A stretch of 38,555 nt of DNA from CAYOBW01 sp964402115 (GCA_964402115.1 CAYOBW010000030.1:1-38555); one strand, 5' to 3'; numbered from the stretch's first letter, positions 8,951 through 18,158 are shown. Program-made: numbers and translations. Notes: generated by a model not told the origin, from the letters alone.

Positions 8951-10039
8951 ATGAGGCATGCCGCCGAAGTCGCCGCCCTCGCCTGCTCGTTGGCACTGAC
9001 CGTTCAGCCCGTCCACGCGACCGGCCCAAAGCCAGCGTCCCCCGCCGCAACCCCGAAGCTCGTCTTCGAGCGCTATATCGACCGGACCGAGGGCGCCTTC
9101 CTTGTCCTCGTGCCCAAGGGCTGGCAGACCGACGGAGGCATGGTACGCGTCAACCCGCTGACGGCCGTCGGCGGCGCAGGCCAGTCGATCGAGGCGAAGA
9201 TCGACTTCACCATCCGCCGCGATCCGGCGGGCAAGGTCATGCTTCGCTATCTCCCCAAGATCAACTACGCCGAACCCAGCCCCTACAACGCCATGCTGGG
9301 AGGCAACTGGAACGGCATGCCCGTCGTCGCCCGCCAGACGGCCCGCGACTTCCTGCTGCGCCTGCTGTTCCCGGGACTGCACCCGCAGGCTTCCGATGTG
9401 AAGGAGGTCGAGGTCACGCCCCGCCCCGACATCGCCGCCGCCGTCCGCGCCCTTCCCGCCGGGCAGGCGCTCACCGCTCAGGGCATCCCCTACTCCGTCG
9501 ACGCCGCCGTTGTCACCGTCTCCTATAACGAGGCCGGCACGCGCTTCCGCGAAACCCTGTTCGTTGCCGTCGACGGGTTCAGCGTCATGGGCGTCGCGCT
9601 GTGGAGCAACCCCTTCACCATCGTGGCGCGGGCGCCCGAAGCCGAGTTTGCCGCTTACGGCCCCGTGGCCAAGGTCATCATGAACTCGTTCGCCCTCAAC
9701 CCGCGCTGGCTGAGCGCCGAGATGCAGGGACAGATCCAGAGGGGCAGGATCGTGCAGGACACTCTCGCCGAGCTGGCACGCATCGACCAGGAGATCGCGG
9801 AGAATCGCTCGCGCACCATGTCCCAGATCAACGAGCAGCAGTACCTCACGCTCACCGCACAGGAGAAGTACCGCAACCCGCACTCCGGCGAGGTTGATCT
9901 CGGGTCAAACGACTGGAAGCACCGCTGGGTGAACACAGCCGGCGAGACGATCTACACCGACGACCCGAACTGGAATCCGAACATGGATCCCGACCTGCGC
10001 GTCGCCGGCTTCAAACGCTCGGCCCCCGTCCGGCCGTAG
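8951..10039 (+). CDS. Secreted orphan protein, 362 aa
   Basis: The start ATG has AAGGAG eight bases upstream. Residues 1-24 (MRHAAEVAALACSLALTVQP...HA) form a signal peptide. The mature protein begins with a FERYIDRTEGAFLVLVPKGW segment followed by a mixed alpha/beta region with ARQTARDFLLRLLFPGLHP and YNEAGTRFRETLFVAVDGFSVMG; this may be a stress- or lipid-binding-type fold but no named family is recognised. Residues about 255-310 are helical and charged (QGQIQRGRIVQDTLAELARI). The C-terminus is Trp/Asn/Asp-rich (YTDDPNWNPNMDPDL). It stands alone between repeat-bearing spacers. Function unknown. Confidence 0.8.
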   Translation: MRHAAEVAALACSLALTVQPVHATGPKPASPAATPKLVFERYIDRTEGAFLVLVPKGWQTDGGMVRVNPLTAVGGAGQSIEAKIDFTIRRDPAGKVMLRYLPKINYAEPSPYNAMLGGNWNGMPVVARQTARDFLLRLLFPGLHPQASDVKEVEVTPRPDIAAAVRALPAGQALTAQGIPYSVDAAVVTVSYNEAGTRFRETLFVAVDGFSVMGVALWSNPFTIVARAPEAEFAAYGPVAKVIMNSFALNPRWLSAEMQGQIQRGRIVQDTLAELARIDQEIAENRSRTMSQINEQQYLTLTAQEKYRNPHSGEVDLGSNDWKHRWVNTAGETIYTDDPNWNPNMDPDLRVAGFKRSAPVRP

Positions 10040-10104
10040 CACTGCTAACCCCCTACAGCAAGTCTCATTATGGCCGCCGGCAGGTGCCTGAGACCGGCTA
10101 CAGC

Positions 10105-10152
10105 CGGGACTCCGAACGGGTTTCCACCGAGTTTGCGACGTTTGGAGTCCCG
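10105..10152. repeat. 13-bp inverted repeat with 22-nt loop
   Basis: CGGGACTCCGAAC (10105-10117) pairs with GTTTGGAGTCCCG (10140-10152) at 12 of 13 positions plus one G-T. It lies 65 bp after the stop of the secreted orphan gene and could stabilise or end its transcript, but no U-run follows. It is distinct in sequence from the AGGA-loop palindromes. Confidence 0.55.
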
Positions 10153-10192
10153 CCTTCAGGGCTTGTTGATTCTACAGCGGTGCGTTTCCGAA

Positions 10193-10263
10193 TCGTACTC
10201 GTCCTCGTCGTCGTCCTCGTACTCGAAACTTCCCAAGAAGCCGAGGTCGAGGACGATTACGAG
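10193..10263. repeat. CTCGT-rich low-complexity tract with inverted partner
   Basis: From 10193 to 10225 the plus strand is built of TCGTAC/TCGTCC/TCGTCG units. 10243-10263 (GAGGTCGAGGACGATTACGA) is roughly its reverse complement, so a long imperfect hairpin can form with the intervening about 17 nt as loop. Pyrimidine-strand asymmetry is strong. Tracts of this type occur in PVC-group intergenic DNA to my recollection; role unknown. Confidence 0.5.
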
Positions 10264-10390
10264 TGTCCGTGGTCGCGCGCATTGAGTTTTTCAACAGACC
10301 CTTCAGGCGGTCTTGGGCCGTATGGCGAATAGCCGGACGCCCGCGTTGACCGCTTGCGTCCCGGGCGCTGCCGGCCTACTATCCCCACCC

Positions 10391-11740
10391 ATGCATGCGT
10401 CAGGGACCCCGCTCACTCACATTGTCAAACGCAACGGCACCCTGGTCGCGTATGACCGCCAACGCATCGGCACCGCCATCGGCAAGGCGCTGCTGGCGAA
10501 CAACTGCCCCAACCCCGCCCAGGCGGACGCGCTGGCCCTCGAAGTCGAACGGGCGCTCGCGCGCACCTACACCGCCGCGGCAACGCCGTCGGTCGAGGAT
10601 GTCCAGGATGTCGTCGAACAGGTGCTCCTCGGCAGCGGCCTGACCCGCGTCGCGAAGAGCTACATCATCTACCGGCACCAACGCGCCCAGGTGCGCGCGG
10701 GCCGCTCCCAGCTCCAGGATGTGGCGGACAACATCCCGTACCGCAAGATCTACGAGGTGCTGCGCTGGAACGTGGCGCACGAGTGCGACTCGGTGGCCAA
10801 CCTGAACCGCCTGATCGCGCGCGGCCGGCTGCCGGAACTGATCCACGACGGCGATGCGCGCTACGCGCAGGAGATCGCCGACGCCGCGACGCGCATTGCC
10901 GAGCACCGGGACCAGGTGCGGATCGTGATTCTCGCCGGCCCCTCATCCTCCGGCAAGACCACCACCACCATCAAACTGCGCGAGGCCCTCACCCAGGCCG
11001 GCCTGGCGCTCAAGGCCATCAACATCGACCACTATTTCTTCGACCTCGACCAGCACCCCATCGACGAATTCGGCGACCACGATTACGAAACGCCGCAGGC
11101 GCTCGACCTGGTGCTGATCAACGACCACCTGCGGCGCCTGCTCGACGGCGCGACAATCCACACGCCCAACTACGACTTCAAGAGCGGTTGCCGGACGCTC
11201 GATGCCCACCCGCTGAGCCTGGGCCGCAACGAGATCCTGCTCATCGACAGTCTGCACGGCCTTTATGAAGGCATGACGGCCGACATCCCGAGCGCCAGCA
11301 AGTTCCGCATCTACATCGAGACGCTGGGCCAGTTCCGGGCGGAGGATGGGTCCTTCATGCGCTGGGCGGATAACCGGCTGCTGCGCCGCATGATCCGCGA
11401 CAGGCTCCACCGCAACTCCGGCCCCATGGAGACCCTGACCCACTGGCACTACGTGCGCCGCAGCGAACTGCAGTACATCATCCCCTCGATCAAGCGCACC
11501 GACACCATCATCAACAGCGCCCTGCCCTACGAGCTGCCCTTTCTCCGCCACCTGCTCTTCCGCCTGATCGCTTCGGCCCGCCACGCCTTCCGGGACGACC
11601 CCAGGCGCCTCGATGCGCACATCCGCGCCAACCGCGTCTATGACCTGCTGCGCCCTTTGCGCGCGGTGCGCGACGACGCCTGTGTGCCCCTCGACTCGCT
11701 GCTGCGGGAATTCATCGGCGGAAGTACCCTGTCGTACTGA
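10391..11740 (+). CDS. ATP-cone domain fused to uridine kinase/phosphoribulokinase-family kinase
   Basis: 449 aa from the ATG at 10391. The upstream extension to 10313 lies in the spacer and lacks support. Residues about 9-100 are an ATP-cone (IVKRNGTLVAYDRQRIGTAI, then VEDVQDVVEQVLL, ending AKSYIIYRHQRA), the nucleotide-sensing domain best known from ribonucleotide reductases and NrdR. Residues about 175-445 form a P-loop kinase of the Udk/PRK family: GPSSSGKT at 183-190, NIDHYFFDLDQHP, ILLIDSLHGLYEGM (Walker B region) and RMIRD. The C-terminal LLREFIGGSTLSY closely matches LREYIGGSGFHY in the kinase at 18155-19831, so they are paralogous over the catalytic part. It is probably a cytosolic nucleoside or sugar kinase with allosteric adenylate control; substrate unknown. 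Confidence 0.88.
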   Translation: MHASGTPLTHIVKRNGTLVAYDRQRIGTAIGKALLANNCPNPAQADALALEVERALARTYTAAATPSVEDVQDVVEQVLLGSGLTRVAKSYIIYRHQRAQVRAGRSQLQDVADNIPYRKIYEVLRWNVAHECDSVANLNRLIARGRLPELIHDGDARYAQEIADAATRIAEHRDQVRIVILAGPSSSGKTTTTIKLREALTQAGLALKAINIDHYFFDLDQHPIDEFGDHDYETPQALDLVLINDHLRRLLDGATIHTPNYDFKSGCRTLDAHPLSLGRNEILLIDSLHGLYEGMTADIPSASKFRIYIETLGQFRAEDGSFMRWADNRLLRRMIRDRLHRNSGPMETLTHWHYVRRSELQYIIPSIKRTDTIINSALPYELPFLRHLLFRLIASARHAFRDDPRRLDAHIRANRVYDLLRPLRAVRDDACVPLDSLLREFIGGSTLSY

Positions 11741-11774
11741 GCGGCGCAGGTCCTCCGAAGGGGTCTACCCCCGT

Positions 11775-13460
11775 TCAGGGCGTCGTACCCGTGGCCGCCG
11801 GCGGCGCGAAGCCGACCGTAAAACGCACGGGGCTGTTGTTCGCGGGGTACACGTCCGTCACGCCATCCACGGCGGCGCCGACTTGCACCCGCACGCCCTC
11901 CGCCCGGCGGACGGACTGAGCGTCCAGGTCGAAGGTCCGCGTCACGGTCTGCCCCGCCGGCACATCGAAGAAGTGCACCGGGGTGGACAGCCCGTCGATC
12001 GCGACGAGCAGGTCCACGGCCTTCAGCGTCTCCGTCCCGCGGTTCTGCGCCGACAGGAGCAGCTGCGTACCCGCGCTGGCGGGGTCGAGGTACGGCGGCG
12101 TCACAGCAATGTCGTACACCCCCGCTGTATTGCGCTGCTGCACGCGTCCGAGATCCAGGATCCCCTGGCCGTAGACGGGATCGGCGCCGGGCGCCCCCGC
12201 GTCGTTCCCGTTCGCCAGCAGGATGGCAGCCGCCTCCGGCGCGGTCAGGCCCGCCTGCTGCGACATCACGGCCACCAGCGCGCCACTGACGAACGGGGTG
12301 GCCGCCGACGTGCCGCTGAATTGCGTCACACCGCCCTCCGCACCGGCCGCTGACACGCCGACACCGGGCGCTGCCAGCGACACCTCGGGGCCCGAGTTGG
12401 CCACGTAGAGATGCCGCCCCTCGCCATCCACGGCGGTCACGGCCAGCACGCCTTCGTAGGCCGCCGGGTACTGCACGACATTCACCGCCCCGTTGCCGGT
12501 GGCCGCCACGAGCACCGCCCCCTGCGACTGGGCGTAGCGCACGGCGTCGGCGAGCAGGAAATCGTCGCCGAAGCTGCCCAGCGAGAGGTTGAGCACGCGT
12601 GCGCCGGCATCCACGGCGGCCACGATGCCTTGCGCGAGGGTGAACGTGTCCCCCGTGCCATCGGGATTCATGACCCGTACGCTGAGCACGTCCGCGGCCG
12701 GCGCGACGCCCAGCACCCCATCCGCCCGTCCCGCGATGAGCGAGGCCACGGCCGTCCCGTGGTCAGCCGCCGAGCCCGTGCCCGCATCGCCGCCAACCAG
12801 GTCAAGCTGCGAGATTTGCGCGTTGCCCATGGCCGGATGGGCCTGCACGCCGGTATCCAGCACGGCCACGGTCAACCCGCGCCCCCAGGCTGCGTTGTTC
12901 TCGGCCACCCCCAGCCACGCCAGCGCCGCGCCGCCGAACCCGACGTAAGGGCCGTCGGCCTGGCGCTGCACGAGGTCCGCGGGCGACGGCACCCGCGTGC
13001 GGTAGTTCGATCCTACCTGCAGCGGCCGCGGCCCCTCTGCCAGCAGCCGCGCAAGTTGTTCGGCGGAACGAACCCGCAGGCGCAGCGCATGTCCGAAATC
13101 GGACGACCCGAGCACGTCCGCCCCCAGCGCGCGCGCCAGGCGGGCGAAAGCATCGCGGTCGCGATCGTCGAAGAAGGAAAGGACGTACTCGTTGGGAATC
13201 GCGTCGTCGGGGCGCACGGTTCGGGCGGCAGCCGGGGGGGGCGCCGCCGGCGCGGCACGCAGCGCCGCGGGCACGGGCAGGCGCCGCGCGCCCCCGACCG
13301 GCAGTCGCGACGGGACGGCCGCCGGACGCAGCGCCACCCGCGCTTTGGCCGGCCGAACCGGTTGCGCCGGGCGCTTCGCCCGCCCCGGCTCGAACAGCAG
13401 CGCACCGAGCCCGACCACCAGGGCGAGACCCAACCCTACCAGCATGCGTCGCGTGTTCAT
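11775..13460 (-). CDS. Secreted subtilisin-like serine peptidase (S8)
   Basis: 561 aa. An N-terminal hydrophobic segment (about 6-23) is followed by a Pro/Ala/Arg-rich linker to about 85 and a propeptide-like region (NEYVLSFFDDRDRDAFARLA, about 90-150). The catalytic domain (about 165-430) has all four key residues: Asp202 in AVLDTGV, His234 in DHGTAVAS, oxyanion Asn323 in ATGNG and Ser385 in GTSAATPFVSG. Residues about 450-555 look like a CARDB-type beta-sandwich (LLSAQNRGTETLKAVDLLVAIDG). This is the usual layout of an exported protease with a C-terminal adhesion or partner domain. GGGGAGG precedes the ATG at 13460. It is divergent from the secreted orphan gene at 13523, with 62 bp between starts, and converges on the kinase gene. 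Confidence 0.94.
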   Translation of the reverse strand: MNTRRMLVGLGLALVVGLGALLFEPGRAKRPAQPVRPAKARVALRPAAVPSRLPVGGARRLPVPAALRAAPAAPPPAAARTVRPDDAIPNEYVLSFFDDRDRDAFARLARALGADVLGSSDFGHALRLRVRSAEQLARLLAEGPRPLQVGSNYRTRVPSPADLVQRQADGPYVGFGGAALAWLGVAENNAAWGRGLTVAVLDTGVQAHPAMGNAQISQLDLVGGDAGTGSAADHGTAVASLIAGRADGVLGVAPAADVLSVRVMNPDGTGDTFTLAQGIVAAVDAGARVLNLSLGSFGDDFLLADAVRYAQSQGAVLVAATGNGAVNVVQYPAAYEGVLAVTAVDGEGRHLYVANSGPEVSLAAPGVGVSAAGAEGGVTQFSGTSAATPFVSGALVAVMSQQAGLTAPEAAAILLANGNDAGAPGADPVYGQGILDLGRVQQRNTAGVYDIAVTPPYLDPASAGTQLLLSAQNRGTETLKAVDLLVAIDGLSTPVHFFDVPAGQTVTRTFDLDAQSVRRAEGVRVQVGAAVDGVTDVYPANNSPVRFTVGFAPPAATGTTP

Positions 13461-13522
13461 CCGCCTCCCCTGCCGCCGCCTTTATCCTTGTTAGCTCAAC
13501 AGCCTCACAGTATAACGCCCTT

Positions 13523-15010
13523 GTGAGCTCAAAGTCACCAGAGTATAGCGCGCAAGCGACCGGTCGGGGAAACAATCTTCCCAGGCGCAGCGCGGCGCGG
13601 CTCGTGCTGCTCTGCTGTCTGGCGGCAAGCGCCGTCCAGGCCGTCACGTCGGACGAGGTTCGCGGCATCTACGACGAGCACCTCCTCAAGCTGACCCTCG
13701 CGCAAAGCGAACGGGTCCGGACCTGGCAGGATGCGTACCACCAAGCCCTGACCGAACTCGCGGACAAGACCCGCGGCGCCGGCGACCTGGAGGGGTGGAA
13801 GCTGATCAAGGCCGAGGCGGACCGTTTCCAGGCCACGCAAGCTCTCGGCCGTGAGCACCTCGTGACGCAACCCGCGGCCCTCCGCTCCGCGCAAGTCGCC
13901 TTCCGGCGGCGCTGGAGCACGGAAACCGTGGAACACGATCGTGCCGTCGTTGCGCTGACCGACAAGTGCGCGGCCCGTCTCGAAGCCGAGCAACGGCGAC
14001 TGACCATCGAAGGCAGCGTGGACCAGGCCCTGGCTTTCAATGCGGAGCTGAAGCGACTGCGGGAACACCCTCGCGTGACAGCCGCGCTCTTCGAACTGGC
14101 GCTGGTCGAGAGCGAAGCCGCCGCCGGCGCAACCGCGGCCGTGCCCGCCGTCGCCTCCGCCGTGGCGGCCACACCCGGCGCCGAGGGGGCGCCGACAGCC
14201 CGCGAGGCCGTCGCCGCGGCCGACAAACAGGATTACGCGTCGGTCTACGCGGGCGGTATGCGGCCACCCTCCCTGGCCACCTCCGTGCGCAAGGAGACGC
14301 TCTACCCCACGACGACCGCAGCCATGGCGCGCCGGGTCAGCCTGTCCGTCTGGATGACGAAGGGCCGCACCGAGGGCGGTGAGTGTGCCTTCCGCGTCGA
14401 ACTCCGCAACACCCAGCAGGGTGACCCGCTGGGTGACCTGCGCGTCTGTATCGACTACTTCACGAAGCCGCGCAAAGACCGCGAGAGCGGCAGTTCCGGC
14501 CGCATCGAGGCGCGCCGCGCGAACACCCACACGGCCACCATCGCGCGTCTGGACGCGAACCCCGTGACCGTGGACTTTGCCAAGGCCAACGCGTCGGACG
14601 AAGATCAGGGCTGGGAGTGGCAGGACGTCTACGGCACGGTCGTCACCGTCTTCAACAAGGCCGGCACCATTCTCGCGCAGACCACGACCACGCCGGGGCT
14701 GAAGGAAAAGGGGCGGGAGAAGCCCGAACCGCCCAGACCGCCGAAAATTGACTGGGCGGCGCGCGAGGAGGCGGAGCGGGAGGCGCGCAGGCTTGCCCAT
14801 GCCGAACGTCGGGCCGAGAAGCGGCCCGCGACCACACCGCAACCGGATGCGCCGACACTGGATGAGCCGACACCTGACAAGGCGACTCACAAGCCGGCCG
14901 CGGAAACGCCGGAGGAGAACGCCGAACCGCAGCCGGAGGCCACCCCGGAGCCCATGCTGGACACACCGCCCGCAGCCAAGCCCCCCGCCCCCCTTCCGGA
15001 CGGGCAGTAG
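13523..15010 (+). CDS. Secreted orphan protein with coiled-coil N-half and Pro/Glu-rich tail
   Basis: 495 aa from a GTG at 13523; no clear Shine-Dalgarno precedes it. A signal peptide sits at about 21-39 (RRSAARLVLLCCLAASAVQA). Residues about 40-190 are strongly helical and charged (YDEHLLKLTLAQSERVRTWQ, then LAFNAELKRLRE), likely coiled coil. Residues about 240-400 form a beta-rich domain (RRVSLSVWMTKGRTEGGECA, then DLRVCIDYFTKPRKD), and the last about 90 residues are Pro/Glu/Ala/Lys-rich (PKIDWAAREEAEREARRLAH, PEPMLDTPPAAK), like a linker or wall-spanning tail. No family recognised. It is divergent from the S8 peptidase and ends 5 bp from the converging Nif3 gene. Confidence 0.75.
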   Translation: MSSKSPEYSAQATGRGNNLPRRSAARLVLLCCLAASAVQAVTSDEVRGIYDEHLLKLTLAQSERVRTWQDAYHQALTELADKTRGAGDLEGWKLIKAEADRFQATQALGREHLVTQPAALRSAQVAFRRRWSTETVEHDRAVVALTDKCAARLEAEQRRLTIEGSVDQALAFNAELKRLREHPRVTAALFELALVESEAAAGATAAVPAVASAVAATPGAEGAPTAREAVAAADKQDYASVYAGGMRPPSLATSVRKETLYPTTTAAMARRVSLSVWMTKGRTEGGECAFRVELRNTQQGDPLGDLRVCIDYFTKPRKDRESGSSGRIEARRANTHTATIARLDANPVTVDFAKANASDEDQGWEWQDVYGTVVTVFNKAGTILAQTTTTPGLKEKGREKPEPPRPPKIDWAAREEAEREARRLAHAERRAEKRPATTPQPDAPTLDEPTPDKATHKPAAETPEENAEPQPEATPEPMLDTPPAAKPPAPLPDGQ

Positions 15011-15015
15011 CCCGC

Positions 15016-15771
15016 TCAGTACGGGACGCGGAAATCGAGCAGCTCCGTCGTCACGCCGAACCGGCGGGCCAGCACGCCGGCCAGTGCCCGTACCCCGAAG
15101 ACCTCGGTCGCGTAATGCCCCGCGAACACGCCGTTCACCCCGTACTCCTGGGCCAGCGCGTACGCCTGCAGCGCGGGTTCCCCGGACACGTAGGCATGCA
15201 CGCCCTTGCGCCCGGCCTCCTCGATCTCCGCCGCGGCCCCGCCCGACACCACCGCCACCCGCCGGATGCGCGCGGGACCGAAGTCCATCGTTTGCAGCCG
15301 CGACCCGGTGACCGCCGCCACCTGCGCGTGGAACGCGCTGCGAGAGACCGCCTTCGGCAGCAGCCCCTCGTAGCCCAACACCACGCCGTGGTAATGGCCG
15401 AACGGCTTCAGGTTGCGCAGCCGCAGCGCCCGGCAAAGCTGCGCGTTGTTGCCCCAGCGCCGGTGGGCGTCCAGCGGCAGATGACAGGCGTACAACGCCA
15501 GGTCGTACCGCAGCAGCGTCTCCAGGCGGCGGTAGTTCAAGCCCGTGATCTGCTTCAGTGAGTCGCCCCAACTGATGCCGTGGTGACAGATCAGCAACTG
15601 CGCCCCGGCCCGGTGGGCGGCTTCGAAGCACTCCAGCGACGCATCCACACCGCAGCACACCTTGCGCACGGTCCCGCGATTGGCCACCTGCAGTCCGTTG
15701 AGCGCGGTGTCCGGGATGTCCGCCACCTTGAGCTCGCGGTCCAGGAACGTGACGAGTGTTTCGAGTTTCAT
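15016..15771 (-). CDS. Nif3-like dinuclear metal-centre protein (YbgI type)
   Basis: 251 aa from the ATG at 15771, with GGGAGGAG upstream; the longer frame to 16101 is rejected because it overlaps the hemW start on the other strand. Metal-ligand motifs of the NIF3/DUF34 family are present: ICHHGISWG (His63/His64), CHLPLDAH (His97, Asp101) and GHYATEVFGV near 215-220. The length fits the short form without the inserted PII-like domain. Members form hexameric toroids with two metals per subunit; GTP cyclohydrolase-like activity has been proposed for some, but the physiological role is unsettled. It is divergent from hemW with 125 bp between starts. Confidence 0.93.
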   Translation of the reverse strand: MKLETLVTFLDRELKVADIPDTALNGLQVANRGTVRKVCCGVDASLECFEAAHRAGAQLLICHHGISWGDSLKQITGLNYRRLETLLRYDLALYACHLPLDAHRRWGNNAQLCRALRLRNLKPFGHYHGVVLGYEGLLPKAVSRSAFHAQVAAVTGSRLQTMDFGPARIRRVAVVSGGAAAEIEEAGRKGVHAYVSGEPALQAYALAQEYGVNGVFAGHYATEVFGVRALAGVLARRFGVTTELLDFRVPY

Positions 15772-15896
15772 AACGGGCTCCTCCCGGGAAGGTTCCAGCG
15801 CTACCGACTGAACGCGGAACCCTGCATCCACCCCAACTTCCCATTGTGCGCGCCACCGCACCGTGCTTAACTGCCCTGCATCCGGAGTACGGAACC

Positions 15897-17039
15897 ATGC
15901 CCCTGCCCGACCAGCTCTATTTGCACGTCCCCTTCTGCAACGGCAAGTGCAGATACTGCGGATTCTACTCGGTGGCATACACGCCGGACCGGGCAGACAC
16001 GTGGCTGCGCGGCCTGGCGCAGGAGCTTGCAGGGGCGGCAAGCGCGACCGCCGCGCCACTGGTGCCGGAGACAATCTACGTGGGCGGCGGCACGCCGTCA
16101 ATCCTGGGCGCCCCGGAGTTGACCCGCCTGCAAGCCCTGCTGCGCCAGTACGTGGACCTGACGAGACTCGCCGAGTGGACGGTCGAGGCCAACCCCGGCA
16201 CGCTGGACGCCCACAAGCTCGACCTGCTGCGCGCTGCCGGCGTCAACCGAATCAGTTTCGGCGTACAGGCCACGGACGATGCGGTCCTGCGGACGATCGG
16301 GCGGCGGCACACGGCCGCCGACCTGTCGGTCAGCGTGGACCACGCGCGCCGCGCGGGCTTCACGAACGTCGGGCTCGACCTGATTGCGGGCCTGCCGGGC
16401 GTGTCGGACGCGGCCTGGGACGAAACGCTGCGCGCCATCACGGCGCTTGCGCCCACGCATGTCTCGGTATACGCCCTGAGTGTCGAGCCGACCGCCCCCT
16501 GGCATGCCGACGTCGCGTCCGGCCGCATCGCCCTGCCGCCGGAGACGGCGCAGATAGAGGCGCTCGCCGCGGCGCGGACGCACCTCGAGCGGGCCGGCTT
16601 CGAGCGCTACGAGATCTCCAACTATGCGCGCCCCGGCCAGGCCTGCCGCCACAATACCGCGGTCTGGCGCGGAGGGGATTACCTCGGGTTCGGCCCGGCC
16701 GCGGCCTCCCGCCACGGGCGGCAGCGCTGGACCAACACGCCCGATCTGGAAGCCTACGGCCGGGCCCTGGCCGCCGGCCAGCGCCCCCCGGCCGAGGAGC
16801 GCGAAACCCTTTCCCTCGCTGCCGATGCCGGAGAGCGCATCGCCTTCGCCTTCCGCCTGGCCGAGGGCGTCACGCCCGCGGCTTACGTGCCGCCCGGCGA
16901 ACCCGTGCCCGCCCACTGGACGGCCGCGCTGGCTGAACTGGCGGCCCAGGGCCTGCTCGTGGCCGACGCCGGCCGCTGGCGCCTGACAGAGCGCGGCTGG
17001 GACTGCGCCGACACCATTGCCGCGGCGTTCATCGCCTAG
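15897..17039 (+). CDS. hemW: HemW-like radical SAM protein
   Basis: 380 aa. The ATG at 15897 has GGAG a few bases upstream. YLHVPFCNGKCRYCGFYS holds the C-x3-C-x2-C cluster ligands (Cys14, 18, 21). It is followed by YVGGGTPS, EANPGT, NRISFGVQ and GLDLIAGLPG, the standard HemW order, and a C-terminal winged-helix-like region (about 300-375, with WTAALAELAAQGLL). HemW is a heme chaperone; older annotation calls it oxygen-independent coproporphyrinogen III oxidase. True HemN normally has a longer N-terminus and an additional cluster-region cysteine, neither of which is present. Cytosolic. The alcohol dehydrogenase gene follows 51 bp downstream on the same strand. Confidence 0.92.
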   Translation: MPLPDQLYLHVPFCNGKCRYCGFYSVAYTPDRADTWLRGLAQELAGAASATAAPLVPETIYVGGGTPSILGAPELTRLQALLRQYVDLTRLAEWTVEANPGTLDAHKLDLLRAAGVNRISFGVQATDDAVLRTIGRRHTAADLSVSVDHARRAGFTNVGLDLIAGLPGVSDAAWDETLRAITALAPTHVSVYALSVEPTAPWHADVASGRIALPPETAQIEALAAARTHLERAGFERYEISNYARPGQACRHNTAVWRGGDYLGFGPAAASRHGRQRWTNTPDLEAYGRALAAGQRPPAEERETLSLAADAGERIAFAFRLAEGVTPAAYVPPGEPVPAHWTAALAELAAQGLLVADAGRWRLTERGWDCADTIAAAFIA

Positions 17040-17090
17040 GCTGCGCGTTACGCTAGTGACAACGACGTTCAGGTAGGCTATTTTGCGCCC

Positions 17091-18158
17091 ATGAAAACAA
17101 AGACCATCCAAGCCTATGCAGCGCATGCCGCGAGTTCGGCGCTGGCGCCGCTCGGTATTGCCCGGCGTGAACCCGGTCCCACCGATGTGGGAATCGACAT
17201 CCTGTTCTGCGGTGTCTGCCACTCGGACCTCCACCAGGCCCGGAATGAATGGCACAACACGATCTACCCCTGCGTGCCCGGCCATGAGATTGTCGGCCGC
17301 GTGACACACGTCGGCTCCGGCGTCACCAAGTTCAAACCCGGCGACCTGAGCGCAGTAGGGTGCATGGTGGATTCCTGCCGCACGTGTTCAAGTTGCCAGG
17401 CGGGACTCGAGCAGTATTGCCTGTCATTCCCCACCTTCACGTACAACGGCGAGGACAAGCACCTGGGCGGACACACCTTCGGCGGGTACTCCACCCACAT
17501 CGTCGTGGATGAGGCCTTCGTCCTGCGCGTACCCGCCGGGCTGGATCTGGCAGCCACGGCTCCGCTCCTGTGCGCCGGCATCACGACTTACTCGCCGCTG
17601 CGCCATTGGAAGGTCGGCCCCGGCCAGAAAGTGGGCATCGTCGGGCTGGGTGGCCTCGGCCACATGGGGGTGAAGTTCGCCCGTGCCTTTGGCGCGCACG
17701 TCGTTCTATTCACGACCTCTCCCGGCAAGATCGCCGATGGCCTGCGGCTGGGCGCTCATGAAGTCGTTGTGTCCAAAGATGCCGACGCGATGAAGAAACA
17801 CCAGGGCACCTTCAACTTCATCCTCGACGCCGTCTCTGCCCAGCACGACCTCAACGCCTACCTGAGCCTGTTGAAACTGGACGGCACGCTCACGTTGGTG
17901 GGCGCGCCCGAACACCCCCTGCCCGTGGCTGCTTTCAACTTACTGCTGCCGCGGCGCCATTTCGCCGGTTCGGCCATCGGCGGGATTGCCGAAACGCAGG
18001 AAATGCTGGATTTCTGCGCCGCCCACGGGATCGTATCGGACATTGAACTGATCCCCATGCAGAGGATCAACGAAGCGTGGGACCGGCTGCTCAAGCAGGA
18101 CGTGCGGTATCGTTTCGTTGTCGATATGTCATCGCTCTGCCAATCTGCCGCACCATGA
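17091..18158 (+). CDS. YahK-like zinc-dependent NAD(P) alcohol/aldehyde dehydrogenase
   Basis: 355 aa, full length for the medium-chain dehydrogenase/reductase superfamily. Catalytic zinc ligands are seen as Cys43 (GVCHSD), His65-Glu66 (PGHE) and Cys161 (LLCAGIT). Structural zinc ligands are Cys96, Cys99, Cys102 and Cys110 (DSCRTCSSCQAGLEQYC). The nucleotide fold shows GIVGLGGLGHMGVKFA (about 182-197). GGYSTHIVVDEAFVLRVP and the overall sequence match the YahK/cinnamyl-alcohol-dehydrogenase branch, which reduces aldehydes with NADPH. The stop overlaps the next start by 4 bp (ATGA), so translation with the downstream kinase is probably coupled, although no shared pathway is obvious. Confidence 0.93.
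   Translation: MKTKTIQAYAAHAASSALAPLGIARREPGPTDVGIDILFCGVCHSDLHQARNEWHNTIYPCVPGHEIVGRVTHVGSGVTKFKPGDLSAVGCMVDSCRTCSSCQAGLEQYCLSFPTFTYNGEDKHLGGHTFGGYSTHIVVDEAFVLRVPAGLDLAATAPLLCAGITTYSPLRHWKVGPGQKVGIVGLGGLGHMGVKFARAFGAHVVLFTTSPGKIADGLRLGAHEVVVSKDADAMKKHQGTFNFILDAVSAQHDLNAYLSLLKLDGTLTLVGAPEHPLPVAAFNLLLPRRHFAGSAIGGIAETQEMLDFCAAHGIVSDIELIPMQRINEAWDRLLKQDVRYRFVVDMSSLCQSAAP

Larger units (their letters stand above)
10040..10390. other. Repeat-bearing intergenic spacer
   Basis: The 351-bp gap holds two structured elements, listed separately: an imperfect 13-bp inverted repeat at 10105-10152, and a CTCGT/CTCGTC low-complexity tract at 10193-10225 with a partly complementary tract at 10243-10263. The two short open frames across it consist of repeat translation (Ser/Tyr or Val/Leu runs) and are not genes. 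No convincing promoter was picked out for the kinase gene starting at 10391. Confidence 0.6.

Noticed and set aside
8422..9528. Plus-strand 368-codon frame across the spacer and into the secreted orphan gene
   Set aside because: Arg/Pro-rich, reads through repeat copy C and overlaps the frame that has a signal peptide and AAGGAG.
15897..17039. Oxygen-independent coproporphyrinogen oxidase HemN
   Set aside because: It lacks the longer HemN N-terminus; the C-x3-C-x2-C start and length fit HemW.
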